A stretch of 64,000 nucleotides of DNA from Toxonevra muliebris (GCA_963691655.1 OY829328.1:82030400-82094399), one strand, 5' to 3'. Positions 35,257 to 48,800 are shown, counted from the first letter of the stretch. Numbers and translations are program-made. Notes: a model not told the origin generated them from the sequence alone.

Positions 35257-38200
35257 TAATGCTGCATGAAAATTGTTTGTTGTAAATCCGTGAAACCATT
35301 TAAATTCCGTTTACTCCGTACGTTCTCTTTTCACATTTAAACAAGTGCAAATTTTTGAATAGTTTAATTAGATTTTCGCTTATTTTACACATAAGTGAAG
35401 AAAATTTTAAAATTATATTTTTATATTTATTGAAATTGTAGAAAATAAAATTTTATTTTGGTAATGTAATCTAAATGCATGCATTCATTTATTTATATTT
35501 TTTTGCTTTGTTAATTAGCACAAGTGTTCAGTTTATTGGCTAGCTGCGTGGAAAATTCTAAATGTCGATACATTGTTGTACCTTTCTTATATCTAAAACC
35601 ATTTAGAGTTTCCGCTGAAGCTGATGAGTCAAAAAATGATCGAAAAAGTATTGAGAACTTCTTTTAGCTAATGTTGGATATACACATAAGAAATAAAGGA
35701 TTGATTCTGTTTGAACTTCATAGTTTCAACCTCTACAGACCTCATTGGTAAATAAACGTAAATTTCTTTCATAGGCGCCGATAGTCAGGATCCTCATATG
35801 TATTAGGTGGAAATGAAACTACTTAGCCATGTCTTTGCGAGCATTTCTAGAGCTTAAAACATTCCTTGATGTTCTTTATAGACAGTTCTTGATTGCTAGA
35901 TAAAATACACATACAGCCTTAACACAAATTTTGACGCAGCTTCCGTCAGGAAATGAATTGTTTTCACAAATACATTAGAGATGATATTCATAATTCCGAC
36001 GAATTCGAAGATAGCGTTGCCAACTATCAGAAAAAAGTTCGAATTAGAAAATCAGCTGTTTCGTGTCAAAAAAGTGATAAGGAAAAGTATTGAAAATTTT
36101 AAGAAAATATAAAAATTAATCAAAAAGACGTCTTTTTTGAGCAATAAACTATAAAAACAAGCCACAGCGGTACTTTTTAAAACGGGAAGAGACAGAGTAT
36201 CGAAGACGAACACAAGCTTAATGCTTGCAATCCTCTTAATACGGAGAACCGAGCGTGAGCCGACTATTTATGCACAAGCATAAATATCAATTAATTCTTT
36301 CTCTTAGGTTTCTGGAAAATTTCAGGATCAACAAATACGCATTTAAGTACGTACCGAATGTAGTGGATGATTAAGTTGGGCCAAGTCGAAAGCAGGGAGT
36401 TAAAATTTTGGGACATGTTGTGGCTATGTGTTGCGATTTCTGTCTGAGGGTGTTGAAAAAGATCAGGAAGTTGGAATGGCAAAATCAACGATATCGAAAG
36501 TAATGAAACGAAACTGGAATATTTTGAAAGCGAAGCTTTGTGCAAAGTGACTAAAGTTGAATATGACTAATGAAGAAAAATGGAGGCTAAAACAGATTTC
36601 TATGAAAGAGTGCGATTTCCTGGCGTCAGAATGTGTCCAAACCTGTTTAGCTACACACTCATATTTACCATCCTCTCATATTGGCTGCGGTTTGCGGATT
36701 GCCGAGATCTGTTGGTGTATTTAATTATGCACAAATAGTTATTATTGATTTTCTTTAATTTAAATCTGCTTTCTGTTTGTCTCTATTTTTCTTCTAAACC
36801 CGACAAAATTCAGCATTTGTTCAAAATTATCACAAAAAACTGTCAAAATTCCGTTTCATTTGGAATAAGTGATTCCAATCTCCCGAATTTCGAGAGATCT
36901 CGTGGCCTCGACGGAATTAAAAATACAAATTGTTCATTCGTAGCTACAAGAAAAGAGCTCCATCGGAATTAGTGATAGGGCTGAATAAAAGACTGTTTGA
37001 GACACGCTATATCTACATCTGTCGAAGTAGCAGTATTTATCAAATCATCACTAACGAAATCTGATACTTAAATTGCTTATACATATTCAAATTCTATCTT
37101 CAAACTATTCAATAAAAAGCCATTAAAATTATTATAGACTTTAAATTTTAATTACAAAAAATAATAGATATAAACATAAATGATAGATAATAAAAAAGAA
37201 AATTAAATTGTTGAAAAAATAGAAAATAAAAAAAAAAAAATAAAAAAAAAAAAAATAAAAAAAACTAAGATGAAGAAAATTAAACATGGCTTAAACTAAA
37301 GTATAATAAAATTTTAATTATTTATGCGAGGATAGTGTAATTTGTTTTTTTTTTATTTAATAAGAAAAAATTAAAGTGTTTATAAGTATTTAATAAATCA
37401 AAGTTTTTGTTCTTTATTATAATCTAAATACAATAAGGAAAAAATATTTGAACAATTTTCGTTTTTTTTTTTGTTTGTTTTGTTTTTAAATTTAAAGGAA
37501 GTCCAACTTCATAAGTCTAAGATTACATTTTGTTGAAGCAAAAAAATTTAAAAAAAAAATTAGGTATGTGGAGTTAGAAAAAAGATTTCAACTATTAATA
37601 TATATTATACAAACTTTAATAACAAAAAATTTAATGAAATGTGTTAATATAAGGAAGCAAAAAATATTATTTGACTTTTTAAAATACTTTGCTAATAAGA
37701 AACATTAGTTGTTGCGTTGCTCCTCAGCGTCCGTAGGAACAAAATTTAAATGAAATATTAAGAATATAGGAGAATTCGGTAGACACTGAAAAAATTCTAA
37801 TTTAAAATTGTAAGTTGTTTGGAGTTTCAGTATTCTAGTTCGTCCCGCTGAAATATTGAGAATACTTCATTCTCTCCAGTTATCGGTAAAGCAGTTTTCA
37901 TAAATCTTCAATTAAGTAAATGTGTTTATAAATTTATGAAAATTTGATGGGTTGCCAGCTAAAAATGAAATTTCAACAGTATTTGTAGTTCACTTGAAGT
38001 ACTTCATTTATTAGTTTACTCGAAATTTTAGGCACGCATCTCAAAAAATCAATTTAAATACCAAGCATACCAGTGGTCTCTGTAGAAGACTTATCTCCTT
38101 ACAAAAGTTTTAAGAATTATTTCAATTATTTCTTTACCGATTGAAATGCTTTTTAATTTAAAAAAAAAAATACCCTTTTTTTTACAAAACAAACAGAAAA

Positions 38201-38620
38201 CTTATTTTATTACAGTTTACAAGATGCCACAACATTAAGGCTTTCAGTTTCTAAATATTTAATTTATTGGTGGGGTGGTGTTGTGTGTGTGTGTGCTTTC
38301 CAAAAGCCTCTTTCACATTCGAGAGGAGATATTAAGTTTATAATTATACACGAATATTAAAGCAAAAAATTTTTAATTTCAAGTGTTTTCCATATTTCGA
38401 AGACAGAGGATTCGTACCCTCCCCGACATCAAATTTTAATTTGTATGCCTCCCTAAAAATAGTATACAATAAGCAAATAAAACAAACATATATTATTGCT
38501 TTGCACACAAATCATCAACATCAATTCCATTTGGCAGTCACCTCCTACCTGCTCCATTTAACTTTACGCTACCCACCCCTTCCCCTCTTTTCCATTTCGT
38601 TGCCGTTAACGGTTTTGGAA
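35257..38620. other. Gene-free stretch with a possible MITE relic
   Basis: No convincing exon is visible. At 36840-36980 the end GATAGGGCTGAATA and the inner ATTCCG repeats resemble the short palindromic element at 43081-43260. A minus-strand open frame at 36291-36545 has no recognisable features. Poly-A-rich DNA fills 37200-37560. Confidence 0.4.
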
Positions 38621-39268
38621 TTATACTTTGCCACCCAGCGTTTGTATTAGTTTCAGCAATTCCGAACGTTTAGCACTAATGGTATCATGATGCAATGGAC
38701 CCACACCTACAACACATTCAAAACGATTCACATAGTCGGCGATGTTATCTGTCATACAAATGACATGTATGCCACAGTCATAGCCATTCGCTTGTTGCAG
38801 GCAACGAATCGGTTTCATATGACATTGGCGACAATTCAACGCCTCCTTAATACGTTGCACGAATTGATGAGATGACATTGAATTATTGTTGCCATATGAA
38901 TCAAAATGGAAGAATGTTTTTTCTGGACGTGAAAATACCAGCAGCGACCAATGTGTGCCGCCTGCGTGTGTTGTCTCGTTGTCGTTGAGTGCAAAGAAGA
39001 TGAAAGGTTTGCGTGTTGCTTTCAGCTGATTGAGTAAAGTTTCCAGCTCATCGTCATCCATCATTTTCATACATTGTGTAACTTCTGGTGCCACAAATAG
39101 CAGGTCGGAATTATTTTTATATTTAATTCGCTCCAGGTATTCATAGTAGAATGAAAGTATTTGATCGTTGAGCCAGTGAGGTCCTTGCAAAAGCTGCACA
39201 TCGGACATACGCAAGCATGTTTCGTGGAAACTTAGCGCAATGGGATCGGCGTGTGAGTAGGAACTCAT
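38621..39268 (-). CDS. Den1: Sentrin-specific protease 8 / deneddylase 1
   Basis: This is a cysteine protease of the ULP/SENP family that matures NEDD8 and removes it from cullins and other targets. The single exon of 215 residues matches the family length (human SENP8 is 212). Seen in the sequence: the N-terminal substrate-recognition block HETCLRMSDVQLLQGPHWLN, then His106 in GGTHWSLLVF, Asp123 in FHFDSYG, Gln159 and the nucleophile Cys165 in QQANGYDCGIHVIC. All four active-site residues are present, so it should be active. The start is the first Met of the conserved frame. The protein has no signal peptide or membrane segment and acts in cytosol or nucleus. The gene symbol follows the Drosophila orthologue. 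Confidence 0.96.
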   Translation of the reverse strand: MSSYSHADPIALSFHETCLRMSDVQLLQGPHWLNDQILSFYYEYLERIKYKNNSDLLFVAPEVTQCMKMMDDDELETLLNQLKATRKPFIFFALNDNETTHAGGTHWSLLVFSRPEKTFFHFDSYGNNNSMSSHQFVQRIKEALNCRQCHMKPIRCLQQANGYDCGIHVICMTDNIADYVNRFECVVGVGPLHHDTISAKRSELLKLIQTLGGKV

Positions 39269-41218
39269 CTTTTTTTCTTTTTTGTAATAGTTGCAATTGT
39301 GGTTGATTTTTATGGAAAAGTTTTCACATATGGTGAATGGCTTTGAAGTTGTTGTTCTTAATTTTCTAGAAGAGTTTTCAGATACGGCGAGATACTTTGA
39401 AGTGTTTGCTGTTTCAAATGCTGACGCTGATTGGGTTATCGTTGTTGTCGTTATCGGCGGCGAGTTTTATGTTTAGGAAAATTACATAGAATTTTTATGC
39501 TGTTGTTGTTTTTGATGTTTTAATTTTTAAACGAAAGATTTTTGTTACAATTTTGTTTGTTTTTCTTCTGAATTTGATTACAAAATCATATTATACCTAG
39601 TTTGTTGTGATAATTTCCTTCTTTCTTATTAATTTTACGATTTTTCTCCACTGTAATATATTAAAAACTCTTGTTGCCACATTAATTTTTTTCCCGTCTC
39701 CAAATTACGCAAATACGCAATAAAAAACGTGCAAGAATGCAATTCAAGATTCAATTTTATATTTTGTTATAATCTCGCTTTTTACAATGAAACGAAGCGA
39801 AGAAGAAAACAAAAATAGGAAGCAAAATGAAACTTGCTGCAGTCTTGAACGCAACACTGCAACGAATTCGCCGTATTTTTCAGGCAATACTGCTCAGGCA
39901 CCAAAAACACAGATATGAATTGTGTGTACTAATATGATACAAAATGTACTGAATCAAAGTAAATCAAGTTTAACCGAAACTACGATTTTCTTCAAATAAA
40001 TTATTTTGCTAATGAGGCAATCAAAACCGGCATATGAGTCGATAAAAATCAAAATCACCTTAATCCACTTTGGGAAATATTGTAGATTTTTGGCTTAACA
40101 GACATTACTTCTTAAAATATTTTTAGTAAAACTAAGCGATCTTAAGTATACCAGATAGTCAAAAAAAAAAGTTTTTATATGCCAAATAGTATTTTAAAAT
40201 TGCCTAAATCACTGTTTCCACAGTCAAATTCTTGTTTGAAAACTATCGACTTTGTAGGCGAGAGGGGAGAGGAAAAATAAATACAAAATTTCGAATACAG
40301 ATTTTGTCGTACTTGCAAATTTTGTTTTGTTTTCTTGAAGTTAAGCTTGAATTTGGCAAAAAAGTAGAAAAAAACATAAAATGGGTTCTAAAAAACGCAA
40401 GCCAGAGTAATTTTGAAGAATAAATTGTACTAAAAAGATACAAAAATTCGGTATTTTTCAACCCTGTCACAAACGCAAACGAAATACTAACAGTATTGCC
40501 AATAAAAGTGAAAGGAACTAGTGCCAAATTTAGAAAAAATAGAATAGAAGGTCTCAAATTTACTATAAAGATGTAAAATTTACAGCTTGATTTAATTCTA
40601 TGTAATAAACTTCACGGTAAATTTAGTAAGCAAAAGCAGCAAGCAAAATTTATATCATTACCGCGCAAAGAAACGTGAGTACAAGAAACCAAAACAAAAC
40701 CCAAAATAGAGCGAATGTTTCAATTTCTTTCATTTCACACATGTACGTAAATGAGAAGTACTTTTTTTTTCAATGTCATGCGTTACTCACCTTGTTTTTT
40801 CTATAAAATTTAACACTTAAAAGTTTAATAAGAACTTTTCAAAAACATATTTTGCAACACACACTAAATATAAATTATTAATAATTGTCTCGAAAACATT
40901 TCACTTGCAAAATCAGCATTTGTGTGTTTCCATAATAATTTGACATTTCTCACGAGATACACTAACAAAAATTCGCCGCAAAATGTGCATATAGTAATAT
41001 GTGCAGAGTTGTATTTGATTGCTATCCGGTGCGTCAGTTTAAAAATTGATTTACTTTAATATTTGTCATTTAAATTTTTAACGATACTTTAATTTTATGT
41101 ACCTACCTATATAGGTATATGACTTATTAGTGATATGTACATATATTCATGTTAAACGGTATTTTCTTCATTTGCTAAAAAGTAGATCCATATTTTTTAG
41201 TTTTATTGAAAAGCAAAC
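39269..41218. other. Intergenic region between divergent genes
   Basis: It should contain the promoters of Den1 (minus) and the Myb/SANT gene (plus). A TCAGTT initiator-like motif lies near 41036, about 180 bp before the plus-strand ATG. Open frames at 39291 and 40232 lack family features. No transposon recognised. Confidence 0.45.
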
Positions 41219-42006
41219 ATGGCGCGAATGTCATTAGAAAGTAGAAGTGAGTTTTTAGTTAAATTATAATAGGATAAAAAAAAATTAATTTCTTTCTATG
41301 AAAAGGCATTGAAAGCAACCGTTGGCAACAAGAAGACTACATACATCTGATCGAGTGCTGTGCCAAAAATATCACAAAACTTGAAAGAATAAACACTTGG
41401 AGAAATATTGCAACTGAAATGACTGCAGTTAGGAAAAAATTTTTTCATGGAATGGAATGCAAAAGAGAATGGGAGTGTCTAAAACGTTTGTACGATTCAT
41501 GGAAACATTTTGAAGATAATCGAGCAAGATTTGAAAAATATTTCATATTAATGCATAAAATATTTTGTCAACGTAAAGATATAAAACCACCTTCAACATT
41601 ATATCGAAGTGCATCTGTTGCAAGTACAAGTTTCACCAGTAGCAGTTGCAGTAAAAGTAGCGTAGTATTAACAAAGTCACCGCAAACTTGTAAGAGTAAA
41701 GTAGGGTCAAGTCCATTTCATGAGGAGGAAGGTGCCGCTTCCAGTCCAATAAGATATGAAAAACATGAAGAACACTTGCCAAAAATCGAAGATATTGATT
41801 TGGAGGCCTCCATCGAAATAAAGCACAAAGAACAAATGGCAAAGGACAAAGATATTGATATGGAGGCCGCCAGAGAAAGAAGACACAAAGAACAAATGGA
41901 TAAGGCTGACGAGTTTCTTAACTTATTCCGTAAAATAGTATTTTTTATGTCCAAAGACAATACATTAAACTCCTCATCTTCTCCGTCTCTGACCACTGAT
42001 CTTTAA
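41219..42006 (+). CDS. Myb/SANT-like DNA-binding domain protein (2 exons)
   Basis: Exon 1 (41219-41246) and exon 2 (41306-42006) flank a 59-bp GT-AG intron and join in phase to give 242 residues. Residues about 15-90 (NRWQQEDYIHLIECC, then TWRNIATEM, then CKREWECLKRLYDSWK) have the spaced tryptophans and helix pattern of insect Myb/SANT-like or zeste-type domains. A Ser-rich linker follows (about 110-145). Then come two tandem 20-residue copies, EDIDLEASIEIKHKEQMAKD and KDIDMEAARERRHKEQMDKA, from a 60-bp duplication. The C-terminal charged helix (FLNLFRKIV) resembles the tail of Harbinger-derived Myb/SANT proteins. It is probably nuclear; target unknown. It could be a domesticated transposon accessory gene or a conventional regulator. 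Confidence 0.7.
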
Positions 42007-43080
42007 CGACACCATTTTTTTTATCAAGCAAATCATTCGTATTACCGTAATTGGCTAATAGCTACTCGCACTTCTAATATACATGTAGCCAGGGTTACCA
42101 TACGTTCTCCTTTCTGGAGAACACATTCTCATTTCTGGCTCTCTTTTTTTTTTTCTTTAATATTTTGAGGTTAGTTGGCATTTATTTTGATTAAATTTTT
42201 TAATATATTTTTAGAAATATCGCACCAAGGTAATTTTAGACATGGCCACGTTTTAGAAATATTTTCAGATATTATTGCTTTTTGCTATAGCTAGACTGTT
42301 TAGTCTATCTTTTAATTGTATAAGACTTTTTAAAATGTTTATGAAAATAGAGAAAACAAAACTCAAAACTTTATTTGTAAATTTATAGTCGGGGAAATTC
42401 TCTTAATCCGAGAGATCTACAACCTAGAAAATCGTCAGTTATTGAGTTTTGATAAAATTTAACATAAGTTAAATGTTATTTTGCTAATTATTTGATTTAA
42501 TTAATCTTATTCTAATTTTGAGTGCAAAATAGTTGAAAATTCATAGAAAACTAAGCACTCATAGGATAATATATCATAATATTTTCATATTTTGACTAAA
42601 TTTGAATCCAATTTATTGTTTTTCGTCTTATTTTTCTTAAAATTAGAAAAATGCTATAAAGTAATGTTTTATCTTTAGAAGAAAATGTTAATATTATTAG
42701 ATATAGGAGTGTAGCTTTAAAAAAAAATTGATAAATCTTTAACTGATGTACACTATTTTCTCAAATTAGAATGATCTTACATAAAAATATAAAATACAAA
42801 GACAAAAACTTACAATCGTCGTTAAATTAACCTGGGAAACCCTTAATTTTAAGCAAAATTGTGTGCTAATCTCAACCCAAGGTAATTATTTTAGAGAAGA
42901 TTGTAAATTTTTGACTCTTATTTCTTAAAGTAAAATGTTACATTTCGATTTCTTCCATTCTTCCAATATAGCATTTTGAGTTCTAAAAAACAAACTATTT
43001 CAAGACACATTAAATTGCATTCAAATTTATATGCAAATATTGCGAAATTTTATTCTATGGGTAGAGCAACATTTTATAAT
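42007..43080. other. Gene-free stretch
   Basis: AT-rich sequence with a small inverted motif GTTCTCCTTTCTGGAGAAC near 42103. No gene or element is recognised. Confidence 0.45.
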
Positions 43081-43260
43081 CAGCCCTATTCTAAATACTT
43101 CCGAAATGGAATCCACGTGAAAATTTGTTTCTTTTCCTTGTATTCCTATAGGAAAACAAAGTAAAAGAAACACATTTTTTCCGAATTCCTATGGGAAAAT
43201 AAGGTGAAAGAAACGAATTTTCCCGAGGATTTCATTTCGAGAATATTAAGAATAGGGCTG
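43081..43260. mobile_element. 180-bp palindromic MITE
   Basis: The left arm CAGCCCTATTCTAAATACTT is mirrored by the right arm (reverse complement CAGCCCTATTCTTAATATTC). The complementarity continues, with mismatches, for about 60 bp through GAAATGGAATCC/GAAATGAAATCC and GAAAATTTGTTTCTTT/GAAAATTCGTTTCTTT. The triplet AAT stands on both sides, a possible 3-bp target duplication as in PIF/Harbinger elements. The whole unit would fold into one hairpin. Confidence 0.7.
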
Positions 43261-44307
43261 AATAAATCTAAGACGGTATTTAACTTGGAAAAATTTTAAT
43301 TTTACTCCGGTTTATTGCGGGAAGTTTAATTTGAAATACGGTTTGAGTTATAACATGTTCCTCTACTTATTCTTCTGTAAAATTATGTTTATGAATTTCC
43401 TTCTTTTTTCTTACTCAAAATTGAAATAAGATTAATCATATGATTAGCAAAATAAACTGTGATAACTTATATTAAAATATTTCAAAATATAATAAACTTT
43501 GATTTTCTATATTCTATATGACTGTAATTATAAGAATTTCGGTGGTTTTATATAAGAATTGTAATATTATCAAAAGGTACATTTAGATTTTTAGAATAAT
43601 TATTAAAATGAATTTCTTTTATTGACATTTTGTAATTTGACTATGTACGTTCTCTTTTGTTTCACTTTTATGAAATTTAGTAATATTAGTCATAAGCTGT
43701 ACTACGTAAATTACTTTAATACAATAACATATTAATTCAAATTTATTATAATACACAGCTTGTTTTATTATTATTATAATTATCGCACTTGGAAACTGCT
43801 GTTATTTCCAATCATTGTTTTCTGTTGTGTAGTTAAGAGTATGTATTTATTTTCGAATTTAACAGCTGAATATAATTTCTGATTAGAGGCAAATGCAATA
43901 AGTTTAATCAACAGTTTACTTCTGAGAGTATGATTGGGTCAGTCATATTGATTAGATAATTAGCGCTATTTAATTGTCTATATTTTCTTAAAGCTGCTCT
44001 ACTTTTCCTATTAACTTTTTTTTCTCATAAAATACTGTAGAGTTTTGAGGCCTATTCTAGATGAAAATCCTAAAATCTCGTTACTTTTTTGAATAGCAAA
44101 TCCAAAAAAATTATGACTTGAAATTTAATTGATTTGTTCATTTGGAAGGTGTTTTTCTTTCGCGTAGAATAAATTTAAAAATGTTTGATTGTATACCTCG
44201 TGGTACGATGGTCAGCCATATTCAAATTAATTAATCATTAATTATGTACTAATTTTATACACGTTTATATTTTACTAATATTACAGATCGAAATGTAAAC
44301 GCTGAAA
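43261..44307. other. Gene-free stretch
   Basis: AT-rich. I see nothing beyond short simple repeats. Confidence 0.45.
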
Positions 44308-44767
44308 CAAGGTGAATTTATTCTATGTGAAGTTACCAGCAACTCATTCTTCTTCTTGCTTCGTGGTCAATACCATAGGCTGTTAAAATCATTGTTTATT
44401 GTTATGATTGTTTATTTACATTTTTTCCCCATTTGGCATACATTTGCAGAGCATGCCGCCATTATGGCCGCAACAACAAAGATGTGTTGTTATTGCTTTC
44501 TTGTACGGCTGACTTTGACATATTATGGTATCTGACACAACAACAAAGACATGTTGTTTTTGCCAAGGCGAAATTGTTGTAATCTTGCCATCACCTTATA
44601 CATGAATTTACCATGGTCGTTGAGTACTCGTAAACGCAGCCGCGTAGCTAAGGTGAACTTATATAAGGTGGAGCTCCGCCATTATGGCGCAACAACAAAG
44701 CCCTGTTGTTGTTGCCTTGGTGAATTTGTTGTACTGCTGGTATTATCTTCTACATAAATTCACCTTG
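44308..44767. mobile_element. 460-bp TIR element with internal CAACAA-rich repeats
   Basis: CAAGGTGAATTTAT begins the left end and appears reversed at the right end (44754-44767). Inside, GCCATTATGG(C)CGCAACAACAAAG occurs twice (near 44458 and 44679), and related ACAACAACAAAG...TTGTTGTT segments occur three times. The interior also holds reversed partial copies of the end (CACCTT/AAGGTG). No clear target duplication, so the class is uncertain. The 68-codon open frame at 44551 is not a gene. Confidence 0.5.
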
Positions 44768-45507
44768 GCATATTGTGTCCAGTAAAAAAATATTAATTTA
44801 AAAAAAATTTTGTTTTCAATAAATAATCCGGAACTAAATTCAGAAATAAATATAAAAAAAATTACTTGGAATTGAATTCTATACCAAAAGAAGAATAATA
44901 TTTTACCTGAATTCAAGGCTGAAACTAAAAACTAATTCACCACTCTGTTAAACTTCTGTACCGAAATAAAAAGCTCACACAAGAAATCAAAAAATAATTG
45001 AGGCCGGCCGACCAGAAATCTGTTAAGAAAGAAGTAACTAATTCAAAATGATATACATAAATACTTCTTACATACATATATAGCATTCTGGACTCAAAAA
45101 GCTTGTTTTAAATTTTTGGTATAATATTCTTTTATTAGTACTAGTTGAAATTATTTCTATTTTTATATAATTATCATAATCACAGAGTTCTAAAAACCTT
45201 CCTCCATTTATTAATCTTATGTATGTACCTATAAGTACTTATGCTGAAGTAAAATCAAAATTCCAAAAATAAAACTAACTCAATGCAGATAATACTGGAT
45301 TTGAAATAATGATAGCCTATTCATTTGTTTGTTTTCTAAACCATATAAAATACAGAAGTTTATAATACATTATTTATGGTGGTACACATTTGATATTGAA
45401 GGACGCATAGAAATATTTGTGCACTACATTCATAAAAATACACAATCTACATTTGTAAAAAATAATATTTTTTTTTTATAGTAAAGTAGTAAAATCAAAT
45501 TGATGGG
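44768..45507. other. Gene-free spacer
   Basis: AT-rich, no recognised feature. Confidence 0.4.
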
Positions 45508-45511
45508 TTAA

Positions 45512-45867
45512 CCCATTGCCAACAAAGCTGGTTGTTATTTAAATAGTTAAACCAAAAAAGATAGCACTTATTTTTTATAAATCATAACTTGAGTATTGGG
45601 TAAAAGGGAACGTGATTTTTTTTGGATAGTGGCAACAACAGTGAACCAATTAAAGTTTTAGTTTTTTAAAGCAAAAAATTGTTTTGGGCTTTATTTTCGA
45701 TCGAGATAAATTTGTATTTTATTCTAGGTATGACAGGTCTGTCTATACCGCAAAAAATTCTCTCTATCAGCTCTAGTTTTTAAGATTATAATAAATATAA
45801 TGAAGTCAATAGTAGCAAAAAATACAAACAGTTCAACAATAGATCGCCTGAGATATTCCTTAATGGG
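45512..45867. mobile_element. 356-bp piggyBac-like MITE
   Basis: TTAA stands at both ends (45508-45511 and 45868-45871). The element begins CCCATTGCC and ends in AATGGG, so the tips are inverted CCCATT repeats. TTAA duplications with CCC-starting tips are diagnostic of piggyBac-type transposition. No coding sequence remains. The tip repeat is short, so chance cannot be fully excluded. Confidence 0.6.
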
Positions 45868-45871
45868 TTAA

Positions 45872-48800
45872 ATTAAATTAAAACGCAATTTCGAAATTGC
45901 CGCTCACTACGTGACTTGAACTTTTGACTCCTTTTGTCATTTCAAAAACAATACATATATTATACCTATATATGTACTTATATTTATATATATATAGTAG
46001 AACATATGAAAAAATCAGTTTTGAGTTATAAGAAGAGCGAAAATAAAAAAAAAAAAAAAAAAAAAAAAAAAATAGCAAATATCAGCTTTATATAATTCGC
46101 TATGCTTATCAGTTAAAAAAAACATGTGTCCGAAAGTACAATAAAATCTGTCTGCTAAATGTTTTTCGAAATGTTTGTAAGTGATGCTAAAAATTTAACC
46201 GATTATCGGTCATTGTTCTCATTTAGCTATAAAAGTTCAGAAATTATTTGTATTTTTACATACATTTCCTTGACATTATAGATTAAAGATATTCAAAATT
46301 TATTATTCTATAAGAAGTGATTGTTTTTCTTTGCAAAATAATTAATTTTTTTAATGGGGGTCATTAGTCCTCAGAAAAAAGGTAGACAGAGGTATAAAGG
46401 TTGACAAAGATTAAAAAATATTTGTGGTGGGAATAAAGAACATAATAATTCGGTTTGTTTCAGTGTTAACACAGATTGGATTTTCCTGGTCAATTAATAG
46501 ATCGACTAGTTATTGGGGGAGAAAAAGTGAGGTCCAGAATGAATTAAGCGTAAGTTAAGTTCTGAGTTTATTTTCCTACTTTTCTATTAATTCTGATGGA
46601 ACCATATTGTGCCAAATTCATAACAAAACAGCTGATTTATTTTGCTTTCATATATTTTTGCTTGAATTAACATAAAAATTAGAGGAATAAATCGGGAAGA
46701 AGAAGAGAGCTATGCTGGTGACATAACCTTATTATTGAGTCATGGGGTAGACAGTATTTGATAAGATAGGAATCGAGTCATTCCGGGAGTAGACTCAACT
46801 GCCAGTAATCTATAAATTCGATATCGATAACCAGAGAATATCTAAACGTTCCGTCTCAGCTGGTGTATGTATGTTTGCTAATTCAGCTTCATTTGGTATT
46901 GGATTGGCATTCAACTTTTCTCCGTCAATACTGTTCAAAATCATCAATCAAACTCACCACATATTCAAACTCACCACACATTCAACTGGCCAAATTAAGA
47001 GGCCAACAACAAAAAAAACATTAGTGAACGAAGCGAAGATGAAATAAAATAGAAGTGAAGCAAAAAGGATTTAATTTTCCCATTTTGTAAATAAAAATAA
47101 ATCATATGAAATAAATATATAGAAATAGATTATGTAAATTACAGGTTTCTTGAGTGTTCATGCTATTTGCCTTAACAAATACCTTGCCAGGCATTGTAAT
47201 ACCATTGGCTTTCATTCTTTGAGTTACACCGATTTCAGATGGATCGTTTCCTTGATTTTATTTGTATACATATATGCACTTTATCTTATGGTCGAACAGC
47301 GTCACGAATCTGTTTGAAGATAACCGTTTTCGAGCAGTTTTCATTAAAAACAATAAACATGCATATATACGTACAGATATAGGAATCAAATGTTATACGT
47401 GTGCACCAAATGTGCTACACAAGCCAATAATTCTGCACATGTGTCCAAGTCCTAAACATGTTTGTTTGTTAATTTCGCAATGTACAACTCTACGGTTATT
47501 ATGAAATTTTTGTTTCTAAAATGATATTGAGCGAGCTAGAGAAATTAATAAGCAAAAAAATGTGCAGTGAATTATTTATTATGACTTAAGTGTGTTTAAA
47601 CTATTGATAACCCCGTTTCAGAATATGATCCTGCCCTGTATATACATATATTTTCTCTAAACCACAAACAATTCTCTCGAATGTTTTTAAATTTACTTTA
47701 GAAACAAAAGAGTAATGGCTCTTTGTATATTTTCATATGAATGTGATATTTTATTTGTAAGATCATGAGACGAGATTAAAATAAATTAATTATTAATATT
47801 AATATAGAGATTTTTATTTTAGAAATTGAAAATATACAGAAAATCAGACAAAAAAAAAAAACAAATATTTAGTAACTATGTATGCACATATTGTCCTATC
47901 ACATTTATAATAATAATCTGGATTGCATTATACTTTGAAATTATGCTTGAATGTTTAATAATCCCGAGAAAACGAAATCATTTCTAGAATTTCGAAATTC
48001 TATAGAAATGAGAATTCGAAAAAATCCAAGCAATTGCTCAGATAACAGAAAGCAGTAGCTGGCAAAGAAAAAACTAATAGCAATACCAATTATTGTATTA
48101 ACAGTATCAATAAAAAAAAAAGATTTCGTGAAGATACTGAAAAGAAAGTAGCGAATCGTCGGACAAACATAATGGAATATTCTTTTATTCGGTTCAGCAT
48201 TTGATCAAAATTTCTTTAAAAAATAATAATTTGATTTAACACTAAACAGAATTCTACTGATGAATCAGTCACAGATCTAAAAGCTAAGGTCCCAAAACCA
48301 GCATCGAAGGTGATTTTGTAAACGAAATGCCATTTTTTTAAGTAAGTTGTAAGTTTGAGGCTTGTTATTAAATAATTTGCAATGCAACTTTGTTTAAGTA
48401 CACATTTTCTAAATACACTGTTTTTGCAACTCTGCAGAAACTTTCCTTCTCTTGTTTAGCTTATTATATTCTTTGTACCGTTATTGGAAAAATAGTCAGT
48501 TCATGAAACTTTGAAGGAGGATTTAAAAAAATTTACCCATTATTCCAATATATTATTATTCTAATATATTAAAAAGTATGTATTAACAAAATATATCATA
48601 GCTGCACGATCTTGCATGTTTTTAAATAATTTGAAATTTTTCAGTGGTTGTAGAAAACAGAAGTATGGCCAACAACAAAGCGTACCAAGCTCTCCAGTAC
48701 AATGACTGAGGTGCTAATTTTTATCCAACATTTCAACTTCACTTGATGCAGAAAAACTTAAATATAAGTTAGATACCATCGAAGGAAGGCTGCGGCAGAA

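Noticed and set aside
36291..36745. Plus-strand reading MAKSTISKVMKRNWNILKAKL, like a helix-turn-helix of a transposase
   Set aside because: The resemblance is short, has stops around it and lacks any catalytic block; not enough to call an element.
45878..46078. 66-codon frame starting with a poly-Phe run
   Set aside because: It is an artefact of the 28-A tract.
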